DNA from: a virus
DNA: 35,264 nt
IMG/VR virus record: IMGVR_UViG_3300042484_000442
Location: 1 to 35,264 of that record
Strand: one strand, 5' to 3'
In this document: positions 20,201 to 28,232 of the stretch, one piece after another
Layout of the letters: every line of letters begins with the position of its first letter
Position numbering within the stretch: position 1 is the stretch's first letter
Notes under the pieces: model-generated
Database searches by the model: none
The model's input: only the letters and a program-made list of their open reading frames with translations
What the model was told of the DNA's origin: nothing
Translations under genes and position numbers: made by a program

Positions 20201-22341
20201 TTCTGTGCTGCTTGCAGTTTGAGCAAACGCTGTTCCGGTGTTCCAACCTCCTTGAGTCCCTGCTTCAAAGCAGCCAACTCTTTACCAGCCTCACCAGTCT
20301 TAGAGGCAAGACCATCCATGTATTCGGTAAAAGCACTAATAGAAGCCCTGCCAGCATTAGCCATATCTCTATGAGCATTCTTCATTGCGTTCTCAACAGA
20401 ACGTGCATAGTCAGCAGTTGACTTCAACCAATCTTTTGTGACCGAACCCATTTGCTTTGCCTCTGCGAGAATTCCACCATCAACAGCAAGACGCATAAAC
20501 TCGGCAGTTCCAAACTGCTGAGCATAATGCTGTCCATACTTAGACATAATTCGGTCAATGTCTGTCTCGAAGAACTTTCCACTAAAACCAGTTCCCGGTC
20601 TAGTAGCAATCTCATTCAAACCAGCAACACCCTTAAGCATGTCTTCTTCGTCAAGAATCTTGCCAAAGAAATTTGCATCCTTAATCAAACCACGAGATTT
20701 GAACGACGATGAAGGGTCAGTCATGTTTATTTTCAAGTACTGACGAATCTCTTCTGCACGCTGAGTGGACAAACTGTTCAACCAATCACGTGCCTCATCC
20801 GTCATCATGTGTGGAAGATAGTTCTCCACATAATTCATCTGGAAGTTAGGGTCAACCGTCTGGTACCTTGCTTCAACCTCTGCGTGAAAATCCTTAAAGA
20901 TTTTCTGAATCTTGTCATACGCTTTTTGCTCAACATCAGTAAGTTCACGTTCCCAGTTCATTGTTCCATCTGGCTTCAACCGTGGAGTATCCAAGAACTT
21001 ATACACCTCTGTGCCCGCAGCCTTGATGTCTTCTTCTTGCAAGAACGGAGCAACACGCTTACCGTAAGTATCCATCATGATGCCCTCTATCGAACGAGCA
21101 GCATTGTCCATTGCTTCCAGCCGAACTGCATAACGTGCAAGTTCGGCATCCATCCTCTGCAACCTGCCATCAATAACCAACTTGCCAGTACGCAAACCAC
21201 GACGAAGTGGTTGCATGTTTCGTGAAGCAGATGTTCCCTTAGTCGTAAAGTTCTCAGCAAGCCATTCAGTTGAACGACTACCCATAATTCCAATACGGCT
21301 ACCGACAAGACCACGCTCAATCGTTTCGGCAATAGGACCCGTGAACGGAACCTTTACTTGTGTTCCCATTACATACAAACCAGATTCTGGCAATCCAATC
21401 TTTCTTTTAAGTTGAATTCCTTCTTCTGTTCTCCCAAGTGCTGTTCTACCACGCAAAGCAATGTCTTGTATTAATTCAGGTGATGCACCCATCTTGTCGG
21501 CAAGACCGGCAAGATTGGTTGCAAACCCACGGCCACTCTGTCTCCTGCCCAAGAGAGTGCGAAGTTTTACTCCCTCTTTAGAAGCAGCAACTCTTGCTGT
21601 TTCTTCTGCAGCAAGTTTCGCAAGAGCAGTAGGACCCATTGCTGCAAGTTCGTCTGCACTCATTGCAGCACCCCTCATCAAAGCGTTTGTTACACCCTTA
21701 GAGGCAAGACTCTTTGGAATGCTTGCACCAAGTGTCAACCAGTTAATTGGGTCTAACGCCAAGTCACCAACAAGACCAACAATTCTTCCACCCCAACCTT
21801 TCATTGGGAAAGCAGTACCAAAACCATAAGTCACATCTTTTGTTTGGTCAAACCAATCACCAAAACTTGCAGTTGTTTTTTCGTCAGTATCAAGGATGTC
21901 TGCGACTTCACGGATACCAGAAATAATTCCACGACGACCAGTATCAAGAACAACTAATGGTGCAAGAACAGTTTTTGCAATTGGATTATCCAACACATTG
22001 GCAACAACACCAAGAGCGCCAGAAGGTTTTGATTGACCTTCTTTCGCAGCCTGAATCTCATCAAGAACGTTCGGATACCTTGCACCCTGTTTCCTTGCGT
22101 ACACATCCAAGCCACGGATTGCGGTACGTGTTTTTGCGTCACGAGGATTTGAAGCCATCGTGCTTGATTGTTTTACAACTTGGTCAAACAGGTTGGGCGC
22201 ACCGCCAGCACCAACCCTAGGTGGTGCAGAGGTGCGAGTTGTCGGAGCAATAGCAACAGGTGCTGGAGCCCTACCCCTTGACGCTGAAGACTGTTGTGAT
22301 AAACCCTGAAGTGCTGAAAGCAGTTCTTGCTGAGAAGCCAT
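14278..22341 (-). CDS. Giant 2687-aa virion/ejection-type protein
   Basis: A single open frame covering about 23% of the window. Residues 1-60 are Ser/Ala/Pro-rich; a hydrophobic, Gly-rich patch with LALDPINWLTLGASIP lies near 200. Most of the middle is long charged helices and coiled coils. Near 2310-2340, TLSPGFHARNAMSNSFMIFA, and near 2465-2490, IVPFWMWTSRNLPLQL, are motifs I recall from giant proteins of other short-tailed aquatic phages. Size, position between internal-protein genes and the endolysin, and absence of a tape measure suggest an internal ejection protein like T7 gp15/gp16 in role. I found no recognisable lytic domain. It starts in a TAATG overlap with the previous gene. Confidence 0.8.
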   Translation of the reverse strand: MASQQELLSALQGLSQQSSASRGRAPAPVAIAPTTRTSAPPRVGAGGAPNLFDQVVKQSSTMASNPRDAKTRTAIRGLDVYARKQGARYPNVLDEIQAAKEGQSKPSGALGVVANVLDNPIAKTVLAPLVVLDTGRRGIISGIREVADILDTDEKTTASFGDWFDQTKDVTYGFGTAFPMKGWGGRIVGLVGDLALDPINWLTLGASIPKSLASKGVTNALMRGAAMSADELAAMGPTALAKLAAEETARVAASKEGVKLRTLLGRRQSGRGFATNLAGLADKMGASPELIQDIALRGRTALGRTEEGIQLKRKIGLPESGLYVMGTQVKVPFTGPIAETIERGLVGSRIGIMGSRSTEWLAENFTTKGTSASRNMQPLRRGLRTGKLVIDGRLQRMDAELARYAVRLEAMDNAARSIEGIMMDTYGKRVAPFLQEEDIKAAGTEVYKFLDTPRLKPDGTMNWERELTDVEQKAYDKIQKIFKDFHAEVEARYQTVDPNFQMNYVENYLPHMMTDEARDWLNSLSTQRAEEIRQYLKINMTDPSSSFKSRGLIKDANFFGKILDEEDMLKGVAGLNEIATRPGTGFSGKFFETDIDRIMSKYGQHYAQQFGTAEFMRLAVDGGILAEAKQMGSVTKDWLKSTADYARSVENAMKNAHRDMANAGRASISAFTEYMDGLASKTGEAGKELAALKQGLKEVGTPEQRLLKLQAAQKLVDKAIEQQKKAWYNFTKARNTTTSVIDGLSSMIDDLDAAWDDLSKSINQAIIDHPAIMDGLNMGQGAGGTPIVYNGKNYTYDELIKSLDAKHQRAANALKVLEESFERTKKLDNVLNGIVESYLKNDGMDDIMENVTQALLREGIEIPDMKVMNARNISSVWSDGKISPDMRAIKSVLDPTGKIKNTTLSKLTIEEVRRRVSSAVTSASNLRELREAGVWLIVRDAVNDPQFASALAKDIKNIGSTVEGATQSRYANLVELLRQADATERYMFDPLVEKGQPPAVISLQNNIDDSETMIRDLKDGLADNSDELGYFGEVPEEVILTRIAEEEAKITDWNRRLTKLLPKTNQFEAIGIAKANELNGFRDVIADLGAGISEYYLHRETYHRMKSLQDALATTGIIVDQKMYNKILADVAKPELEQTIKYQQGLLELEEFFSGVRTRVNAIGKGATSDSAKAEIREDLLNQELSFPEMVEVSTGGGGKSITRARAEATDRMQDIVGIESREAKKILKPSGKTITEKAGSWGPRKQELFERQTRRSQDITRSIIVQEELAKIFRVKPVGNPGSFQPKEIATALRTQELIREHLPELEAVWSRQNIATTDRLFYRHPDSNYLEEEVLKLLRQYGKRPVWGRPTNRQARVISMRGGKSSGSEIPMYKGEGVSAAGQYDKLRGNVLAAIQELNTATIPYTAKRVNPVRQKIKELQDLYEKIVRETEIDQKIAQEAGKRLTGKGSIKDINRTINKAIKGGKEYGFSSMLNSVFSGSERGVADLFAELLGGQTYDFAATRGVRQYRDVQVADSYFGRLMERTSGRVKGLRVLTDETNIPLDVLLQGNPGHSVGGKYIPGSWLLRTELRGANASADFLEEYADELLRRIDAKKTINTAERTATREVQKLEGQFALPFIGEPKTGKPFTARLSDEVEMEIPDQGRIMRQKIREEIENDAVLQQLDELAATPEYARAVRREGEHRFAMVLAKLDSDTARELGFTSPEFEALWNNPLKQVNIDALRSQLNTLEKTRTRLVGRRNAMVRRYGNEFAATNLDVQLERVENLLLQVEEEVLSYDASGSALEKLSRLYDNFSSLDGQKEISAVLAEQRSAPLKFKTGPDGEIALGADEALQQLLNNSGSRALSTDVDSRLKYLQKTRLASDEYKTLKGYKDIEQTLNFKMQREWANQRSNVLAFQDRIRSKVDSLRGRNIEEEVNIARLEQQILDELEPTGLKTRAKGGQKLATEAKTLSESLRTRPKEPIAGAEWEGLSPAEIEAKLGGMGVETGPSREGKFFRADSGTIEAGTTPAQIEIAAQKSKQDEIFGLIEGLKFKKIVEEGREKEAIDSLAKMTNQQRSIIANRMKAVRQLEDARKVQWKLDAGKDKRKLLGAVTKRRSELASAQETVKGAQQAYDSAVEFAEWAPEALEDARNTVTSLKDLAIEGRKVKAKINQSNTAWNAEVNKFIEDASGLLNSIDGDDIPNSIRSVITDYTNKQAEYFKQSARLTEAQEELMLAKGLKGRSWIAGTDAAGKLDTRAPIAFRDEIPEDAYEIVPIFDKGFVQLSKYFPTIGVREELASIVQSVHRLNEPQVVREMNKFIGKYTRFFKAYATLSPGFHARNAMSNSFMIFAAGAKLKWMNEGLDMSRSWLAASRQSKTVDQWVASLPANMQEKARTAMEAFFASGGGMSTDFFDISRVPRGTKKSKELGKWVENHSRFVLAWDGVSQGLDMNAASTRVRKYLIDYADVSTGDQLMRQIVPFWMWTSRNLPLQLGNMWLNPKAYAVYNTIKRNVNSEEEDAVIPQWMREIGAFKLPFGNNLYATPDFGFNRVGQQIQELSDPQRLLANVNPLIRVPLELTGGRQLYNNRQFSDKPVEVGDGAGALLQPLLALAGYGETRGGKQFVDDKAYYAIRNLVPFLGTAERLTPSIDTYQQRGYVNPLLGFLGVPGRQVKEQEIQSELARRRRNISEITSREKALGE

Positions 22342-23585
22342 TACCCACCCATTGCTTTGTTGAGAATAATCCTATTAAGCATGTCTGTGTTAAATGGGGT
22401 TTCTCCTCTGGCTCTCAAACCTTCCTGCACTTTCTGTGCAACTAAATCCATCAACTTCTGTTGTTGTAATACAGGGTCACGAAGATTTTCTGTCGGAATC
22501 TTTGTGACCGAACCTTGAACCGCTCTGGACATGTCAACATCTTTACCAGTATTTGGGTCTTTCAATCCAGCAACATTTAAGGTGGCAGTACGTTGAGGAG
22601 CAGCACCACCAGCAAGTTCTTTCTGGTATGCAATGGCTGCTTTATTCATTGAAGTAGCACGTGCATCAACTTTTGGTGCTTCACCCTTTTGCTTCTTTTC
22701 ATAATCCTTAAGAGTGTTTTGTTTCATGATTTGGTATTTGCGACGTGCAGCCTGTGCCTGTGGCGAATTACCAGTCAACACCTGTTGTGGTGAAAGACCA
22801 GAACTTGAAGCAGTAACTCTTAAATCTGAATCGTATTCAGATTCCAAAGAACCATCACCCTGTGTGCTTATTGCGTTAAGAATTGACCTCATACCAGATG
22901 AGTAACGGTTTCCTTCACCAATGCCAACATCTCTGCGTCGTTGGTCTTGTTTGCTCTGCTTATCTGGAGAAGCATAAACAGTAGGGTCTCCAGCAGCAAC
23001 ATCAATATCCTTCATGCGCTTATCAACATCTTTTTGTGTTGAAGCAAGACGGTCAATCATCGGATTGAAAACCTCTGGGAACAACTGAGTAGGGTCGTAA
23101 TCCTCATTGGGATTACGCATGCCAGCCTTCTCAAAGATGGTGTCTTGGTTCTGAATCTGATAACGCTTTTCATCAACAGTTTTGCTTTCAGCAAACAAGT
23201 CATCAACAAGTTTGTTGTACATAGTCAAACCACCCTCAATGTCGTCACCAACATCCAAGGTTCCAGTCTTGTATACACCGTCGCTCAGGATTCTTTTAAT
23301 CTGAACAGCGGGATAACCCCTGTTGATGTACTCAAGAATCGAGGTTGAGATTGGGTCATCGCTACCCTGAATAGCCAAAGTTTGTGGGGCATACAACCTG
23401 ACAATTTCCTCATCAGACATCTCAGACGGTGCTGTGTACGAATTAGAGAAAAGACCCAAGGTTGGATTCATGATGTTGCTCAAATCGCCAGAGTTGCCAC
23501 CGCCCTTGCGGTTGGCATACATAGCAAGGATTGGTAACAGCGAGTTGAAATCCATTTGCCCAGAAGGGTTTGGTTGCATGCTCAT
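22341..23585 (-). CDS. Probable internal virion protein, 414 aa
   Basis: Begins MSMQPNPSGQMDFNSLLPIL and has YAPQTLAIQGSDDPISTSIL, then a helical, Gln/Asp/Lys-rich body and a C-terminal region with KVQEGLRARGETPFNTDMLN. No known domain. Its position between the adaptor/nozzle genes and the giant protein, and its composition, fit an internal core or ejection protein. The weak SD AAAGGG lies about 12 bases upstream. Confidence 0.6.
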   Translation of the reverse strand: MSMQPNPSGQMDFNSLLPILAMYANRKGGGNSGDLSNIMNPTLGLFSNSYTAPSEMSDEEIVRLYAPQTLAIQGSDDPISTSILEYINRGYPAVQIKRILSDGVYKTGTLDVGDDIEGGLTMYNKLVDDLFAESKTVDEKRYQIQNQDTIFEKAGMRNPNEDYDPTQLFPEVFNPMIDRLASTQKDVDKRMKDIDVAAGDPTVYASPDKQSKQDQRRRDVGIGEGNRYSSGMRSILNAISTQGDGSLESEYDSDLRVTASSSGLSPQQVLTGNSPQAQAARRKYQIMKQNTLKDYEKKQKGEAPKVDARATSMNKAAIAYQKELAGGAAPQRTATLNVAGLKDPNTGKDVDMSRAVQGSVTKIPTENLRDPVLQQQKLMDLVAQKVQEGLRARGETPFNTDMLNRIILNKAMGG

Positions 23586-23602
23586 ATAACTAAAGCCCTT
23601 TG

Positions 23603-24766
23603 TTACCTTCCAGAACCGAATCCCGGACCAAACATGTTATTCAAACCAGAGAAGTCAATCCCTGAAAAATCTGGAAGATTTTGAGGGGTATCAACTGGTG
23701 CTTGTGGAATGCTTCCACCAGCCGCAATAATCGCATCAATAATGCTTTGCTTACGACCACCAGCAGCCTGTTTCTGTTCAAATCTGGCTTGATTAATACG
23801 TTGAGCCAAATCGGCCAAAGCCTGCTGACGGGCATTGCCCGCCTGTGATGTGTATGAAGCCCTCTGAGCGCCCAAACCAGTGTTTGCCATGTTCTGTGCC
23901 ATTCGAGACTCAGCCAAGCGTGACAAGTCGTTAGACTTGGCATTAGCGTTAAGCACGTCAAGAAGGCTCTGGAATGCTCCAGCGCTCTGCTGACCAGCAA
24001 ACTGCTCAGCCTGTATCTGACCAGCAACATCTGGCGACATTGCACCATAAGCATTTAGATACTCTTCCATCGGGTTGGTGACTGATGGCATCTGTGCAGT
24101 AAGCCCAGCGTATGGGTTGTTTTGATTTTGGGTCAGATATTGTTCTAATCCACCGTAACCCCTATCCAATAAACCCTGAGCGGTGTTATAACCTGCTCCG
24201 ATATTTTCAATTGCGGTATTGTAAATATCGTTGATATTTGCAGAACCAGTTGTATTCATTGCATCAATTTCTGCAAGAAGGTCATCAGTGTTTCCAGCAT
24301 AAGAACCACTAGTAATTTGTTTAATCATTTCTTGAAGTGCATCTTGTTTGGCTTTTGCCGCAATTGCATCTTGTTCTTTTTTGTAATTAAACTCATCTCT
24401 AGCAAGACGGTCTGACGCTTTAGGTCCAGTGGCTTTGCCAGTACCTGTACCACCACCAGAAAGCATTGATAATGCATTTTGGAATGGAGTAGTGCGAGTA
24501 CCAGTACCACCATAACTTTGACCACCAAGAATTTCTGCAGTAATTTTATCAGCCTCAGCCTGTCTATCTGCTTCTTGCTTTGCTTTGGACACAAAAGGAA
24601 TAGACGAGGCGTAAGCCTCTCCAGCACGAATGTTCTGTTGCGTGTTCATACCAGCAGTTGGAACATACGGCTTAGGTACAGTTGCAACAACTGGTCTGTC
24701 AGCACTACCACCCCATGTGCGTACACGAGGATTCTTTGCACGATTTGGATTTGCCTCATTAACCAT
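23603..24766 (-). CDS. Probable internal virion protein, 387 aa
   Basis: A Gln/Ala/Gly-rich protein: a low-complexity N-terminus with Pro and Gly, central helices (FNYKKEQDAIAAKAKQDALQ), repeated AQ-rich helices (LADLAQRINQARFEQKQAAG) and a Gly/Phe/Ser C-terminus ending GPGFGSGR. This composition is typical of internal core proteins of podoviruses. No enzymatic motif. Start overlaps the upstream stop (TAATG). Confidence 0.65.
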   Translation of the reverse strand: MVNEANPNRAKNPRVRTWGGSADRPVVATVPKPYVPTAGMNTQQNIRAGEAYASSIPFVSKAKQEADRQAEADKITAEILGGQSYGGTGTRTTPFQNALSMLSGGGTGTGKATGPKASDRLARDEFNYKKEQDAIAAKAKQDALQEMIKQITSGSYAGNTDDLLAEIDAMNTTGSANINDIYNTAIENIGAGYNTAQGLLDRGYGGLEQYLTQNQNNPYAGLTAQMPSVTNPMEEYLNAYGAMSPDVAGQIQAEQFAGQQSAGAFQSLLDVLNANAKSNDLSRLAESRMAQNMANTGLGAQRASYTSQAGNARQQALADLAQRINQARFEQKQAAGGRKQSIIDAIIAAGGSIPQAPVDTPQNLPDFSGIDFSGLNNMFGPGFGSGR

Positions 24767-25197
24767 TAGAACCCACTCCTTAACCTCATTAACTCAAGAG
24801 CATCCTGCTCAATCTGTCTTGCCTTTTCTGCTTCCAAATCCTGTAGACCAACTTTGTATTCATCACCAAGTTGCGCCTGACCTAAATTAAACATTGAATT
24901 CTGTTGAGCAAGGTCTTGCTGTGCACGTGATGTTTCACTAATTCTTTCCTTTGCAAAGTCCTGCAGCGCTTTCTGAAAAGCGCCAGTCTTTACGTTTGGA
25001 GTAAAAGAACCCCTCTTACCAAAAGAAGTTCTAATCTGTGGCAGAGCCTTCTCAAAACCCTTGTTCATGTCAGCAAGATTGCGCTGACCCCTTTGCTGTG
25101 AAACAAAGTTACCGTAAGTATTGGCTGAACCAATAGATGCGTACTTGTCCATAAGACCTCTACGACGTGCCTCGAAAGCACTTGCATCATACGCCAT
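24766..25197 (-). CDS. Probable internal virion protein, 143 aa
   Basis: Small helical protein beginning MAYDASAFEARRRGLMDKYA; the C-terminal half is a Gln/Glu-rich helix (RAQQDLAQQNSMFNLGQAQL). Similar in style to its larger neighbour and probably packed with it inside the head or at the portal; not recognised individually. Overlaps the upstream gene by 11 bases and the downstream by one. Confidence 0.6.
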   Translation of the reverse strand: MAYDASAFEARRRGLMDKYASIGSANTYGNFVSQQRGQRNLADMNKGFEKALPQIRTSFGKRGSFTPNVKTGAFQKALQDFAKERISETSRAQQDLAQQNSMFNLGQAQLGDEYKVGLQDLEAEKARQIEQDALELMRLRSGF

Positions 25198-25369
25198 ATT
25201 GTTTTAGAGCCTTTCTATCTTCAGAAACTCTTTTGCGAGTGGCTTCTGCATCATCTAATCGTTTGTTAATTTTGTCAATCTCAGAAACCAAAGACGAGAC
25301 AATCTGACGGATGACAATGGCATCCGTAGATTTCAACGCAGTTAGTGCCGGGATTGAAAAGGAATCCAT
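25187..25369 (-). CDS. Coiled-coil structural protein, 60 aa
   Basis: Residues about 20-55 form a heptad helix (SSLVSEIDKINKRLDDAEAT). Located directly after a fibre-like protein with which it overlaps (TGATG). Could be a fibre stalk or attachment chaperone; not recognised. Confidence 0.6.
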   Translation of the reverse strand: MDSFSIPALTALKSTDAIVIRQIVSSLVSEIDKINKRLDDAEATRKRVSEDRKALKQYGV

Positions 25370-25647
25370 CAGCCAAATACCTGACTCGACAAAATAATCT
25401 GGTCATCTACCGCCAAAGAGGTTGAAACATCTACGTTTAACTTTGCATAAGTCACAGCACCGTCAGCAATTTTTGTTGTGGTAACAGCATTTGTATCTAT
25501 CTTTGCTGCTGTTATTGCGGAAGAATCAATGTTTGCTCCAGTTGACAAACCATCAACATAAAGTTTTACATCAGTAAAGTTGGCGTTAACCTCTGATGCT
25601 TCAGCAATAGTTCCGTTTGTAAACGAGTGTGTAATAGTTATAGCCAT
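25369..25647 (-). CDS. Short tail-fibre-like protein, 92 aa
   Basis: The opening MAITITHSFTNGTIAEASEV-NANF is the typical start of phage fibre and collar proteins (N-G/T-x-A-x-A-S-x-V-N-x-N-F). It is followed by pseudo-repeats of SAITAAKIDTNAVTTTKIAD type, which form beta-rich trimeric shafts. Short for a receptor fibre, so it may be an adaptor or needle-like piece. No long receptor-binding fibre is obvious elsewhere. Confidence 0.65.
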   Translation of the reverse strand: MAITITHSFTNGTIAEASEVNANFTDVKLYVDGLSTGANIDSSAITAAKIDTNAVTTTKIADGAVTYAKLNVDVSTSLAVDDQIILSSQVFG

Positions 25648-27260
25648 TATCCAGTTACCTTTCGTGCATTAAATTTGTATGAGATACTGTCAATACCCCA
25701 AGAGAGTCCATTTGGACCAGTGAATAAAAGTTGAACAGAACGTGCTAAACCCAAGTTTGAGCCACGCACAACCTGTGCACCTTCAGCCTGAACACCCCAT
25801 TTACCAACACCCCAATAACCTTCACCCCACAACATTCCAGAAGCAGATGCCTCAATAGAAATATCAAACGTTTTACGCTCGTTACCAGTTGCTTCCTCAA
25901 AGTTATGAAACACCTTGACATTCACGGTTCTTGCAGTATCTGACTGTTTAATAACAATGTCTGGTCTGCGCCACATTTTCTTTGCAGAATACGAACGACC
26001 ATCAACCCAACCAGTTCTATAATAAGAACTAAAGTTGGTTTCAACTGTTGCAAGCAAATCGGTTTCATCTTCAAAGGCATCAACTCTTAACACTCGTGGA
26101 ATACCCGGATGTATTGCAAGACCGAATGTTGTTCCTGCAGATGAAGTAAAGTCGCATCCACCAATAACACCACGGCTGTCCGCAGTTGAGAAGATTGTGT
26201 ACGCACCACGCTGCCCAATGGTTGGGTCAAAAACAAAGTTAACAGTTGCATTAGATACAGATGTAATTTTAGAATAAGGCATTGACAACCACACACGACG
26301 ATTTATGTACGAAACAGAAATCGTTGATGTTGCAGAATCGTTAACATAGTTGTTTGGATAAATAGAGTTAAAGTTATCCGACAAATCAATAATGGATGAA
26401 CCATTATAAAAAAACAAACCATTTGGATGTGAATAAAAATACACACCATTTTCTGCTACAGCAATCTTGGTTGGAGCATCAACACCAAGCGCTGAAGTCA
26501 ATTCAACAACAGAAAAATCTGCTGTTTCATAACCGTAAACAATATAAATAGAACGTGGCTTAAACACAATCAACTGACCTGCGTACACAGCAAGACCGGT
26601 TATACCGTCACCACCACCAAGGAAGTCAAAGTAGTCTGTTTCAGCCCAGTCTTGTGGTTCTGCTTCATGAGAGTAATGCAATCTGTTTTTGTAGTTTGTG
26701 CCATCAACGTCAATCCCTGCAGCAAACATTTTGTTTGCATGAACAATAATATGTTCACTTTTTGGGAATCTATTTCTTGTTGGAGAGTTGTAATTATTAT
26801 TCCAATGCGAACTGGTTATGGTATTAATTGCAGTTGCGTATGTATCACCAGTTTCCCAAACATAACTTTGCGTACCATCATAACCAGTAGCAATATAAAG
26901 TTTGGCACCCCAGTTAGCAAAAGAAGCACCATTAACATTTGAAGCAACAATGTTGTTCCCAGATGAATAAGCAAGTTGTGTGAAGTTTGTTCCAGTTGAA
27001 TGCCACACATCAGTACTGTTAGCCAACATAACTCGTGGAGTTGCACCATAAAATGGATGCAACTTGTACGGATTCCACGTACCAGACACAGCAGTAGAGT
27101 TAATTTCACGCATAGCACCACGAGTAAACAAACCACCACGAGGGTCAACCTCAACATTCAACATGTCAGGTGATTCATTTCGAGCCAACTGAAACTGGTC
27201 TGCCCTAAGGTTTAGACCACCAGTGAAGTCGTCGTAGCGTTCAACGGATACATTGCTCAT
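25647..27260 (-). CDS. Tail nozzle protein (T7 gp12-like tail tubular protein B)
   Basis: 537 residues. The start VSVERYDDFTGGLNLRADQF, with NESPDMLNVEVDPRGGLFTR, is the common opening of phage nozzle proteins (F-x-G-G-x-N, then S-P-D-x-x-N-x-x-x-D-x-x-G-G-x-x-x-R-x-G). The rest is beta-rich with repeated FYNGSS/YGYE-like turns, consistent with a beta-propeller-like body. It forms the tip of the short tail. ATGA overlap with the adaptor gene upstream. Confidence 0.82.
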   Translation of the reverse strand: MSNVSVERYDDFTGGLNLRADQFQLARNESPDMLNVEVDPRGGLFTRGAMREINSTAVSGTWNPYKLHPFYGATPRVMLANSTDVWHSTGTNFTQLAYSSGNNIVASNVNGASFANWGAKLYIATGYDGTQSYVWETGDTYATAINTITSSHWNNNYNSPTRNRFPKSEHIIVHANKMFAAGIDVDGTNYKNRLHYSHEAEPQDWAETDYFDFLGGGDGITGLAVYAGQLIVFKPRSIYIVYGYETADFSVVELTSALGVDAPTKIAVAENGVYFYSHPNGLFFYNGSSIIDLSDNFNSIYPNNYVNDSATSTISVSYINRRVWLSMPYSKITSVSNATVNFVFDPTIGQRGAYTIFSTADSRGVIGGCDFTSSAGTTFGLAIHPGIPRVLRVDAFEDETDLLATVETNFSSYYRTGWVDGRSYSAKKMWRRPDIVIKQSDTARTVNVKVFHNFEEATGNERKTFDISIEASASGMLWGEGYWGVGKWGVQAEGAQVVRGSNLGLARSVQLLFTGPNGLSWGIDSISYKFNARKVTG

Positions 27261-27952
27261 TGTCCAAGTGTCGCTCCAAGCGTCTGCAACCAGCGCTTCA
27301 TAGTTGGATATTGGCGACCAGCAGACATAATAACTGGTTGTGCACTTGATGCCTTCATCAAGTCACGACGAGCAAGACCAACACCCTCTTCAAATGAGTT
27401 CATGTACATTTGTGACAACTGTGCATCTTCTTGGCGTTGGTAAACACGGGCGAGCACAAAATAGGGAAGCAAGGCGTGGAACCACTCATCAAGGTCAATT
27501 GTCTCTTCTGTGTTCGTCAACCATGTGTAAACAGGATTACGGTAAGCACGAACCACCATTGGGTAAACCGCATCAGGTTTAGCCCACAGGTGAATTTTCT
27601 TATCCCAGAAAGCATAGAAGTATGGTCTGCTGGGAACATCCGTGTTCCCCAGCCAAATCTCTTCAGCATTGTCATACGGAATCAAAGTAAGACGAGCACC
27701 AGAAGTACTACTGTCAATTACGGAAATGATTTCTCGAATATCTCCGATTGTAGATATTGTGTATTCACGCTGGTTGGCAACCGTGTTGAACGTGTAAGTC
27801 TCCTGAAGGAACGGCCACCTACGCTCTAGCGAAAAGATGCGTTGAAACCCTTCACGGGCAAACTGGTCAATGATGACATCAGGCAAATCCACCTCATCCA
27901 AGTCAGCCATGTTTCTGACTTGTGTACGCAGAGTGGTGAGGGTTACGCTCAT
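27257..27952 (-). CDS. Head-tail adaptor (T7 gp11-like tail tubular protein A)
   Basis: 231 residues. The N-terminus LTTLRTQVRNMADLDEVDLP and FAREGFQRIFSLERRWPFLQ, then YTFNTVANQREYTIS, fit the adaptor family of short-tailed phages: N-terminal helices embracing the portal, then a beta barrel. Located directly upstream of the nozzle with a 4-base overlap, the order seen in T7-like phages. Confidence 0.82.
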   Translation of the reverse strand: MSVTLTTLRTQVRNMADLDEVDLPDVIIDQFAREGFQRIFSLERRWPFLQETYTFNTVANQREYTISTIGDIREIISVIDSSTSGARLTLIPYDNAEEIWLGNTDVPSRPYFYAFWDKKIHLWAKPDAVYPMVVRAYRNPVYTWLTNTEETIDLDEWFHALLPYFVLARVYQRQEDAQLSQMYMNSFEEGVGLARRDLMKASSAQPVIMSAGRQYPTMKRWLQTLGATLGQ

Positions 27953-28161
27953 TTAGCCTGACCTTGTGACCTTAGATGTCCGATGCAATAGTCCGTGCCC
28001 CTAGCCTTCGGACCCTCACAGGTGTCCTCATTGGCGATACAACGGTTGCGCCCGATATACGGCGCAGATGGAGCAGCAATCTTTGCTCCCGCTGTTGGGG
28101 CTAGGCGGAACCCAGATACTGGCGTTCCGTAATACGATTGGGCTTGTACGGCGTTTTTCAT
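27949..28161 (-). CDS. Small Cys/His protein, 70 aa
   Basis: The ATG at 28161 is preferred over a TTG at 28167; neither has a good SD. The C-terminal part has NRCIANEDTCEGPKARGTDY followed by CIGH, four potential zinc ligands (C-x6-C-x10-C-x2-H). I associate this pattern with small conserved actinophage proteins between capsid and adaptor genes; role unknown. Overlaps the adaptor start by ATGA. Confidence 0.65.
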   Translation of the reverse strand: MKNAVQAQSYYGTPVSGFRLAPTAGAKIAAPSAPYIGRNRCIANEDTCEGPKARGTDYCIGHLRSQGQAK

Positions 28162-28187
28162 ATACAACTAACCCAATTTGTTACATA

Positions 28188-28220
28188 TCCCCCACCACAG
28201 AAGAAGTCTGTAGTGAGGGA
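28188..28220 (-). other. Late-region intergenic hairpin
   Basis: TCCCCCACCACAGA (28188-28201) faces TCTGTAGTGAGGGA (28207-28220). Transcribed leftward it forms a 14-bp stem with two G-U pairs; read rightward those two positions become A-C mismatches, so the fold favours the minus strand, the direction of the late genes. There is no T-run after it in that direction. It sits in the only sizeable gap (28162-28232) of the late block and may be an RNA-processing or partial termination site separating head from tail genes. Confidence 0.5.
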
Positions 28221-28232
28221 ATGTAGATTTAT

